From positions 1 through 11,846 of the forward strand of contig URTC01000021.1 of assembly GCA_900550765.1 (NCBI GenBank): DNA of 11,846 nt, read 5' to 3'. This document shows positions 1-5,437 of this stretch, piece after piece. The notes beneath the pieces were generated by a model. The model was not told the DNA's origin. It made no database searches and saw only the letters and a program-made list of their open reading frames with translations. The translations under genes and the position numbers were made by a program. Numbering within the stretch: the first letter of the stretch is position 1; each line of letters opens with the position of its first letter. This DNA comes from an uncultured Clostridia bacterium (lineage in GTDB: Bacteria > Bacillota > Clostridia > Christensenellales > QALW01).

Positions 1-681
1 GGTGCCGGTCTGCACTTCGTCTAAGATTAAAAGCAGGGCGTTCTCTTCCGTAATGCGGCGGGCAAAATGCACAAATTCTTCGGTTAAAGGCAGTACGCCG
101 CCTTCGCCCTGAACAAGCTCCATCATAACCGCGCAGCATTTATTTTCCTTTATTTTCTTCTCTAAGTCCGCGCAGTTATTGGCTTCGGCATATACAAAGC
201 CCCCGGGCAGCGGGCCAAAGTCCGTATGAAAGGAATCCTGTCCGGTGGCTGCAAGCGTGGCGATGGTGCGGCCGTGAAAGCTGTTCTTCAGCGTGACGAT
301 CGTATCATAGCCCTCGCCTTTATGGTCATGCCCCCATTTGCGCGCGGTTTTTATCGCACATTCGTTGGCCTCCGCGCCGGAATTGCCGAAAAACACTTTT
401 TTCATGCCTGTTTTTTCGCATAGCAGGGCGGCCAGGCGCGCGCAGGGTTCCGTATAATACAGGTTGGAGGTGTGGGCCAGCTGCCCCATCTGCGTGCAGA
501 CGGCTTTTTGCCAAACGTCATCGGCGGCACCGAAGGTGTTAACGGCAATGCCGCTGCCTAAATCGATATATTCTTTTCCGTTTTCATCCAAAAGCTTTGC
601 GCCTTTTCCCGAAACCAGCGTAACGGGAAAACGGCTGTAGGTGTTTTCCACAAAGCATTGGTCAAGCTGCTGTATGCTCAT
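1..681 (-). CDS. argD: Acetylornithine aminotransferase (ArgD), N-terminal 227 residues; cut by window edge
   Basis: PLP-dependent class III aminotransferase that interconverts N-acetylglutamate semialdehyde and N-acetylornithine, with glutamate as amino donor, in the cytoplasm. Translating the minus strand from the ATG at 681 gives 227 codons, still open at base 1; about 400 residues are usual, so roughly the last 170 lie outside. Visible motifs are GNSGAEANE (99-107, cofactor phosphate), SFHGRT (134-139), ELVQGEGGV (188-196) and LDEVQTG (220-226), where Asp221 should contact the PLP pyridine nitrogen. The PLP-binding lysine is beyond the edge. The start is supported by AAGGGG (690-695), which lies in the last codons of argB; only 4 bp separate the argB stop from this ATG. 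Position as the last visible gene of argCJBD favours ArgD over other class III aminotransferases such as GabT or ornithine aminotransferase. Confidence 0.95.
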   Translation of the reverse strand, partial: MSIQQLDQCFVENTYSRFPVTLVSGKGAKLLDENGKEYIDLGSGIAVNTFGAADDVWQKAVCTQMGQLAHTSNLYYTEPCARLAALLCEKTGMKKVFFGNSGAEANECAIKTARKWGHDHKGEGYDTIVTLKNSFHGRTIATLAATGQDSFHTDFGPLPGGFVYAEANNCADLEKKIKENKCCAVMMELVQGEGGVLPLTEEFVHFARRITEENALLLILDEVQTGT

Positions 682-685
682 TTTT

Positions 686-1543
686 TTATCCCCTTAAAAA
701 CATGGTGCCGATACCCTCGTCGGTAAGCGTTTCAATTAAAATGGAGTGAGGAACGCGCCCGTCGATGATAAAGGCGCGGGAAACGCCCATGCGGATCGCT
801 TCGGTACAGTACTGGATTTTAGGAATCATTCCCCCGGAAATGATACCCTCGCTCATCAGCTGGGGCGTATCGCTTACATAGATTTTGGAAATTAAGGAAT
901 CCGGGTCATCCTTATCCCTTAAAATGCCCTTGATATCCGTCATGGAAATAAAGCTCTCGGCTTTTAGTTTACCGGCGATGATGGAGGCGGCGATATCGGC
1001 GTTGATGTTGTAGCTACGGCCCTCTTTATCGCACCCTACGGTGGATACTACGGGAATATAGCCTTTATCCAATACATCCAAAATCGGTTCTACGTTAATA
1101 TTTGTAATATCACCCACCAAACCCAGACGTTCATCCTTTACTTTGGCTTCAATCAGGTGGCCGTCCATACCCGAAAGACCGATGGCCTTGCCCCCGGTGT
1201 TTTGAATCAGGTTGACTAAATTTTTATTGATTTTTCCGGCCAAAACCATTTGGACGATCTCGGCGGTTTCCTCATCGGTTACGCGCAGTCCGTCCACAAA
1301 TTCGGTTTTTTTGCCCACGCGCGTTAACATATCGGTAATTTCGGGGCCGCCGCCGTGTACAAGCACTACCTTGATGCCGATCAGCGACATCAGCACGATA
1401 TCGCCCATTACGGCTTTTTTCAGGTCCTCGTTTATCATGGCGTTGCCGCCGTATTTTACCACGATGATTTTATTATAGTATTTTTGAATATACGGCAGGG
1501 CGTGTACAAGTACCTCTGCCTGCTGGCTGCTGGTCAGTTTCAT
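686..1543 (-). CDS. argB: Acetylglutamate kinase (ArgB)
   Basis: Phosphorylates N-acetylglutamate with ATP, the second step of the acetylated arginine pathway; a cytoplasmic amino acid kinase fold protein. The 285-residue length is typical. Visible motifs are VVKYGGNAM (28-36, catalytic Lys30), VHGGGPEI (62-69, substrate-binding glycine loop), GLRVTD (85-90), NINADIAA (179-186) and GGMIPK (237-242, Lys242 near the phosphates). Before the kinase core is an extra N-terminal helix, with ALPYIQKY at 15-22. In known families this helix is associated with hexameric, arginine-inhibited enzymes, which fits the ArgJ recycling pathway where ArgB is the usual feedback target; the sensitivity itself is inferred. 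The start is set by AGAGGA just upstream. It sits 14 bp after argJ and 4 bp before argD. Confidence 0.97.
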   Translation of the reverse strand: MKLTSSQQAEVLVHALPYIQKYYNKIIVVKYGGNAMINEDLKKAVMGDIVLMSLIGIKVVLVHGGGPEITDMLTRVGKKTEFVDGLRVTDEETAEIVQMVLAGKINKNLVNLIQNTGGKAIGLSGMDGHLIEAKVKDERLGLVGDITNINVEPILDVLDKGYIPVVSTVGCDKEGRSYNINADIAASIIAGKLKAESFISMTDIKGILRDKDDPDSLISKIYVSDTPQLMSEGIISGGMIPKIQYCTEAIRMGVSRAFIIDGRVPHSILIETLTDEGIGTMFLRG

Positions 1544-1557
1544 TTTTTATCCTCTTT

Positions 1558-2769
1558 TCAGGTGCGGTAGTCGCCGTTAATTTTTACATAGTCATAGGTT
1601 AAATCACAGCCCCAGGCCGTGGCGGAAGCAGGGCCGGCTTTTAAATCAATCAGCACCTGGATTTCCTCTTCCAAAAGGATTTCCTTGGCCGCGCTTTCGG
1701 AAAAATCGATTCCGGCGCCGTTTTGGCATACGTCGATGCGGCCTTTTTTAGAGGCAAAGGAAACGTCGATGCAATTGACATCCACGTTTGCGCCGCTGTA
1801 GCCGATGGCGCAGAGTACCCGGCCCCAGTTGGCGTCGCTGCCGAACATGGCGGCCTTAAACAGGGAGGAGCAGATAACGCTTTTGGCTACGGTTTCGGCC
1901 TCAGCTTCATCCTTGGCGCCGGAAACCTTGCATTCCAACAGCTTGGTAGCGCCCTCGCCGTCCCGGGCAATCATCCGGCAAAGATAGACTGTTACCGCGT
2001 GAAGCGCTTCGCAGAAAGCGTCATAGTCCGGGCCTTCGCTTTCGATTTTCGGGTTTCCGGCCAGGCCGTTGGCCAGAATGGAAACCATATCGTTGGTGGA
2101 AGTATCGCCGTCTACGCTGACGCGGTTAAAGGAGGTTTTTACATCCTCCTGCAAAGCTTTTTGCAAAAATGCCGGCGCAATGGCAACGTCGGTTGTAAGA
2201 AACACCAGCATCGTGGCCATGTTGGGGTGGATCATGCCCGAGCCTTTGGCAATGCCGCCGATACGGCAGGTTTTGCCGCCGGCCTCAAAGCTGAAAGCAA
2301 TCTCCTTCCGTTTGGTATCCGTCGTCATAATGCCTTCGGCTGCATCGGCGCTGCAATCTCCCAAGGCGCTTACCAGTGCCGGAATTCCCTGGGCAATCGG
2401 CGTGATATCCAACCGCTGGCCGATCACGCCGGTGGAGGCTACGATTACGTCTTTTGCGGAAATTTTTAATTCTTCCGCCAGGTGAGCGCACATGGCCTCG
2501 GCTATCATGACGCCGTCGGCGTTGCAGGTGTTGGCGTTGCCGCTGTTGCAAAGCATAGCCTGGGCGTAGCCGTCGGCGATGTTGGCTTTGGTTACCGTGA
2601 TCGGCGCACCTTTCACTAAATTCGTGGTATATACCGCCGCCGCCGCCGCTCTTTGGGGCGTGTAAATCAGCGCTAAATCTTTTTTTGTTTTATTTTTGCG
2701 GATGCCGCAGTGGATGCCGGAGGCCGTAAAGCCTTTTGCGGCGCAAACGCCGCCTTGTATCTGTTTCAT
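1558..2769 (-). CDS. argJ: Bifunctional glutamate N-acetyltransferase / ornithine acetyltransferase (ArgJ)
   Basis: Transfers the acetyl group from N-acetylornithine to glutamate, closing the acetyl cycle; many homologues can also use acetyl-CoA to make N-acetylglutamate. The 403 residues match the family. KGSGMIHPNMATML (175-188) holds the Ala185-Thr186 bond where the precursor cuts itself into alpha and beta chains; Thr186 then becomes the N-terminal nucleophile. ASTGVIGQ (111-118) gives the Thr113-Gly114 oxyanion hole, and DGDTSTND (220-227), GEGATK (271-276) and GSDANWGR (310-317) are also present. The C-terminus ends in the conserved LTYDYVKINGDYRT (390-403). AAGGAG (2775-2780) overlaps the argC stop and sets the start. 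Whether it is mono- or bifunctional cannot be read from the sequence; no argA or argE is in view. Confidence 0.97.
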   Translation of the reverse strand: MKQIQGGVCAAKGFTASGIHCGIRKNKTKKDLALIYTPQRAAAAAVYTTNLVKGAPITVTKANIADGYAQAMLCNSGNANTCNADGVMIAEAMCAHLAEELKISAKDVIVASTGVIGQRLDITPIAQGIPALVSALGDCSADAAEGIMTTDTKRKEIAFSFEAGGKTCRIGGIAKGSGMIHPNMATMLVFLTTDVAIAPAFLQKALQEDVKTSFNRVSVDGDTSTNDMVSILANGLAGNPKIESEGPDYDAFCEALHAVTVYLCRMIARDGEGATKLLECKVSGAKDEAEAETVAKSVICSSLFKAAMFGSDANWGRVLCAIGYSGANVDVNCIDVSFASKKGRIDVCQNGAGIDFSESAAKEILLEEEIQVLIDLKAGPASATAWGCDLTYDYVKINGDYRT

Positions 2770-2778
2770 AAAAACTCC

Positions 2779-3708
2779 TTATATTTCAAGCCCGGTTAAG
2801 GGATCGCACCCGAGCATGATATTCATACATTCTATGGCCGCGCCGGAGGCACCCTTGCCTAAGTTATCGTAGCGCGCCGTCAGCAGCAGCCGTTCTTCAT
2901 TGCCGAAAACGGAAATCTCCATTGCGTCGCTGCCCTGCCTTGCATTGCAGGAAAGAACGCCGGCTTCATCGCTGTTTTCGCTGTAGCGAACTAAGAGGCC
3001 GCCATACCGCGCGGCGTACAGGCGGCGGATGTCCTCTATCCCGCCCTTTTTCAGCTGCTTGGCAAACAGCGGAACCGTTACCAGCATACCGCTGTAAAAC
3101 GGCGCTACAATCGGACAGAAGACCGGCGCGTTCTGAAGACCGCATACAGCCTGCATTTCCTTTAAATGCTTATGCTGCTGCGTAATGCCGTACTGCCGCG
3201 GTGCATCGAGCAGGCGGCTGCGCTTGTCTGCTTCATACTCGGCAATCATTTTTTTGCCGCCGCCGGAGTAACCGGTAAGCGAGTGGCAGGTAAGCAGCGC
3301 GTCTTTCTCCAAAAAGCCCGCCTGTATCAGCGGATATATCAGGGCGATAAAGCCGCTGGCATGGCAGCCGGGAACGGCCACGCGCGGCGCGTTTTTTACT
3401 TTGGCAAAGCCGTTTTCAAATAATTCCGGAAAGCCGTACTGCCAACCGGGCAGCGTGCGGTGCGCGGTAGAGGCATCGATCACTCGGGTGCGCTCGTTTT
3501 CGATAAGGGCTACCGCTTCTTGGGCGGCGGCGTCCGGCAGGCACAAAAAGGCGATATCACAGCTGTTCAGCATCTCTTTTCTGGCTGAGCGCTCCTTGCG
3601 CTGTTCTTCTTTCAGCGTAAGCAGAGCAATATCCTTGCGTCCGGCTAAACGGTCAAAAATCCGCAGGCCGGTGGTGCCTTCTTTACCGTCGATAAAAACT
3701 TGAACCAT
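2779..3708 (-). CDS. argC: N-acetyl-gamma-glutamyl-phosphate reductase, short (type 2) form (ArgC)
   Basis: NADPH-dependent reduction of N-acetylglutamyl phosphate to the semialdehyde, third step of the pathway, cytoplasmic. At 309 residues it is shorter than the common form of about 345 and fits the second ArgC subfamily. The N-terminal Rossmann region carries GKEGTTGLRI (8-17). The catalytic cysteine is Cys115 in VPGCHASGF (112-120), where the long form has a GCYPT-like motif. HSLTGYSGGGKK (142-153), QQHKHLKEM (177-185) and DNLGKGASGAA (281-291) complete the active site and C-terminus. First gene of the operon; the start is set by AAGAGG (3715-3720), six bases upstream. Aspartate-semialdehyde dehydrogenase is a distant relative, but the subfamily motifs and the arg operon context make ArgC secure. 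Confidence 0.95.
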   Translation of the reverse strand: MVQVFIDGKEGTTGLRIFDRLAGRKDIALLTLKEEQRKERSARKEMLNSCDIAFLCLPDAAAQEAVALIENERTRVIDASTAHRTLPGWQYGFPELFENGFAKVKNAPRVAVPGCHASGFIALIYPLIQAGFLEKDALLTCHSLTGYSGGGKKMIAEYEADKRSRLLDAPRQYGITQQHKHLKEMQAVCGLQNAPVFCPIVAPFYSGMLVTVPLFAKQLKKGGIEDIRRLYAARYGGLLVRYSENSDEAGVLSCNARQGSDAMEISVFGNEERLLLTARYDNLGKGASGAAIECMNIMLGCDPLTGLEI

Positions 3709-3733
3709 AGGGAACCTCTTCTTTTTGCAATAT

Positions 3734-3749
3734 ATGCATAATTATGCAT
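3734..3749. promoter_or_regulatory. Predicted ArgR operator (ARG box) over the argC -10 element
   Basis: ATGCATAATTATGCAT is a perfect 16-bp palindrome and fits the general ARG-box pattern TGnATwwwwATnCA. It contains the whole -10 hexamer of the argC promoter, so a bound repressor would block RNA polymerase directly. ArgR itself is not in the window, so assignment to ArgR rests on motif and gene context. Confidence 0.75.
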
Positions 3750-3769
3750 CATGTATGTATTTTTGTCAA
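3741..3769 (-). promoter_or_regulatory. Promoter of the argCJBD operon
   Basis: On the minus strand TTGACA (3769-3764) is followed, after exactly 17 bp, by CATAAT (3746-3741), which matches consensus except at the first base of the -10. Transcription should start near 3734, leaving about 25 nt before the argC ATG, with room for the ribosome site but no leader peptide or T-box. Predicted from sequence only. Confidence 0.85.
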
Positions 3770-4080
3770 GCAATTCTCATAAAAAAACAAGAGCTTTTTT
3801 TGAAGTAAAAATGTTATACCGGAAATCTTGTCGTTCTGGTTCCCGCAACACCTTCCGGACAGAACCTTATAATCCTTTAATTTATAAAAATTCATTTTAT
3901 AACACACCGCAAAAGAGAAAATCGTAAAAAAACGAAAAAAATCCGCCTTTCTGCGGCATCCCAGAGAAATAGAACTCCACAAGCAGCCCCTTTGCACAGA
4001 AAATTCCCTTCTTCCATTCCCAAAAACTCTGCAATAACTGCCGAATTTTTTATACTGCAAAAAATTTTTTATTTTTTGTA
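3770..4080. other. AT-rich intergenic region between divergent arg and ABC operons; no gene seen
   Basis: About 310 bases between two outward-facing promoters. The only long reading frame (minus strand, GTG near 4090 to 3749) lacks a ribosome site, has unlikely composition and runs through the argC -35 box, so it is not called. Short structures present are an 8+5+8 A/T inverted repeat at 3882-3902 and a 4-bp GC stem (CCGC 3943-3946, GCGG 3953-3956), which on the minus strand is followed by a T run and might be a weak terminator. No T-box or other riboswitch hallmark was found. Confidence 0.6.
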
Positions 4081-4109
4081 TTGACAACACGCTCTTTTCA
4101 TGCTATCAT
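4081..4109 (+). promoter_or_regulatory. Promoter of the GntR-ABC transporter operon
   Basis: TTGACA (4081-4086), a 17-bp spacer, then TATCAT (4104-4109, one mismatch to consensus). A start near 4116 would put the RNA start inside the palindrome at 4111-4135. The TTG of this -35 box is also the first codon of an extended reading frame, but it is not the gene start. Confidence 0.85.
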
Positions 4110-4110
4110 C

Positions 4111-4135
4111 AGTGTACTATTAATAATAGTACACT
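4111..4135. promoter_or_regulatory. 25-bp perfect palindrome: likely self-operator of the GntR repressor
   Basis: Two perfect 12-base arms, AGTGTACTATTA and its exact complement TAATAGTACACT, flank a single central A. The palindrome begins two bases after the -10 box and covers the predicted transcription start, the standard place for a roadblock repressor. GTAC-containing inverted repeats of this kind fit a dimeric GntR-type winged helix protein. That the product of the next gene binds here is inferred from position. Confidence 0.8.
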
Positions 4136-4141
4136 TAGGAC

Positions 4142-4148
4142 AGGAGGT
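4142..4148 (+). promoter_or_regulatory. Ribosome binding site fixing the GntR start at 4153
   Basis: AGGAGGT lies four bases before the ATG at 4153. The same frame is open back to the TTG at 4081, but that TTG is the -35 hexamer, upstream of the predicted transcription start, so it cannot be used for initiation from this promoter. Confidence 0.9.
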
Positions 4149-4152
4149 AATT

Positions 4153-4527
4153 ATGTTCATCATTGACCTAAGTTCCCGGCTTGCTATTTACGAGCAAATC
4201 GTTCAGCAGGTCGAGGAAGGCATCCTGAAAGGACTGCTGAAACCCGAAGAGCAGCTGCCCAGCGTGCGCGCGCTCTCCCTTGAGCTTGCCTTAAACCCCA
4301 ATACGGTATCCAAAGCATATACCGAACTGGAGCGGCGCGGTATTATATATACCGCAGTGGGTAAAGGCTGTTTTATTGCCAAAGATGCGCACAGCATTAT
4401 TTCCCAAAAGCTTACAGCAAGCTTTACGGAGTTTTTGCAGCAGGTAAAAAAGTATAAGACGGCTGGGGTGCCCGCTGAAAAACTGATCTCCCTGATACAG
4501 CAACTTTATAAGGAGGAAACCCAATGA
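4153..4527 (+). CDS. GntR-family transcriptional regulator, YtrA-like
   Basis: A 124-residue DNA-binding protein predicted to repress its own ABC transporter operon. The winged helix-turn-helix is plain: IYEQIVQQVEEGI (12-24), then QLPSVRALSLELALNPNTVS (34-53) as the helix-turn-helix, and ERRGIIYTAVGKGCFI (60-75) as the wing. The remaining C-terminal stretch of about 50 residues is a short helical segment (SFTEFLQQVKK, then EKLISLIQQLYKEE), as in the YtrA subfamily, rather than the 100-150 residue effector domains of FadR, HutC or MocR types. It therefore probably dimerises without a large ligand pocket; in characterised YtrA-like systems induction often follows cell envelope stress or antibiotics, but the signal here is unknown. 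Its TGA overlaps the ATPase start (ATGA), so the two are translationally coupled. Confidence 0.92.
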   Translation: MFIIDLSSRLAIYEQIVQQVEEGILKGLLKPEEQLPSVRALSLELALNPNTVSKAYTELERRGIIYTAVGKGCFIAKDAHSIISQKLTASFTEFLQQVKKYKTAGVPAEKLISLIQQLYKEETQ

Positions 4528-5423
4528 TACAGGTAAACAATGTAACAAAAAAATTTGGCAGCTTTACGGCCCTGAACAACATGTCCTGCAAAATATCCGA
4601 TGGCTGCATTTACGGCCTTATTGGCTCCAACGGCGCAGGAAAATCGACCTTTTTAAGGCTGATCACCGGTGTTTACAAGCCCGATGAAGGCCAGGTACTG
4701 CTCGACGGCGAACCGGTGTACGAAAATCCTGCGGCCAAGGCAAAAATCGCTTATGTGCCGGACGAACTTTTCTTTTTGCCGGGGTCATCTCTTAACCGTA
4801 TGGCAAAGCTCTACGCCGCGGTGTTTCCGGATTTTTCTTTTGAGCGCTTTCAGGAACTGGTCAAACTCTTCGGTCTTTCTCCTAAGGCACCGGTTAATAC
4901 GTTTTCCAAGGGAATGCGCCGCCAGGGTGCTACGCTGCTGGCGCTTGCCTGCCGGCCCAAGTATATCTTTTTTGATGAAACCTTTGACGGCCTCGACCCG
5001 GTAATGCGCAACGTAGTGAAACAATTGATTACTACCGACGTATTGGAGCGGCAGGCCACTGCCATTATCACTTCGCATTCCCTTCGGGAACTGGAGGCTA
5101 CCTGCGATCAGCTTTCTCTGCTGCACAAGGGCGGCATCATCTTTGAAAGCGATATCCAAGATCTGAAAACTACACTATTCAAGCTTCAGGTTGGCTTTAA
5201 CAAGCCGTTTTCACGGGAAATGTTCTCGGCGCTGGATATCCTTTCTTATTCGGCCAGGGGCAGCGTTGCTACCTTTATCGTCCGCGGTGACCGGGAAAAA
5301 ACCGTTGAACTCATCCGGGCCCATTCCCCCGTACTGCTCGATGTGCTTCCTCTTACCTTGGAAGAAGTTTTCATCTACGAAATGGAAGCCTTAGGCTACT
5401 GTTTCAAAGACATGATATCTTAA
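4524..5423 (+). CDS. ABC transporter ATP-binding protein (YtrB/CcmA-like)
   Basis: Cytoplasmic ATPase subunit expected to drive the permease encoded next. In its 299 residues the nucleotide-binding domain fills about 1-215: Walker A GSNGAGKST (34-42), signature FSKGM (127-131), Walker B YIFFDE with Asp151 and catalytic Glu152, D-loop GLDP (156-159) and switch histidine His185. Two motifs differ from textbook ABC proteins: the Q-loop position reads YVPDE, with Asp80 in place of Gln, and the signature is SKGM rather than SGGQ. Both variants are common in exporter-type ATPases next to GntR regulators, so loss of activity is not implied. About 85 extra C-terminal residues probably contact the permease. 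AGGAGG (4511-4516) supports the ATG at 4524, which overlaps the preceding stop by four bases. Confidence 0.95.
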   Translation: MIQVNNVTKKFGSFTALNNMSCKISDGCIYGLIGSNGAGKSTFLRLITGVYKPDEGQVLLDGEPVYENPAAKAKIAYVPDELFFLPGSSLNRMAKLYAAVFPDFSFERFQELVKLFGLSPKAPVNTFSKGMRRQGATLLALACRPKYIFFDETFDGLDPVMRNVVKQLITTDVLERQATAIITSHSLRELEATCDQLSLLHKGGIIFESDIQDLKTTLFKLQVGFNKPFSREMFSALDILSYSARGSVATFIVRGDREKTVELIRAHSPVLLDVLPLTLEEVFIYEMEALGYCFKDMIS

Positions 5424-5437
5424 AAAGGAGTGCTACC

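Noticed and set aside
1723..2469. 248-codon open frame on the plus strand inside argJ
   Set aside because: It is antisense to a well-supported enzyme gene, has no recognisable motif, and its length follows from the codon bias of argJ.
3709..4080. T-box or arginine riboswitch ahead of argC
   Set aside because: The promoter predicted at 3741-3769 leaves only about 25 nt of leader, and no T-box sequence or specifier stem was found.
3749..4090. 113-codon minus-strand frame across the arg/ABC gap
   Set aside because: Non-ATG start without ribosome site, odd composition, and it spans the argC promoter and most of an AT-rich spacer.
4081..4152. In-frame N-terminal extension of the GntR gene from TTG at 4081
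   Set aside because: The TTG is the -35 hexamer, the operator lies in between, and AGGAGGT marks the ATG at 4153.
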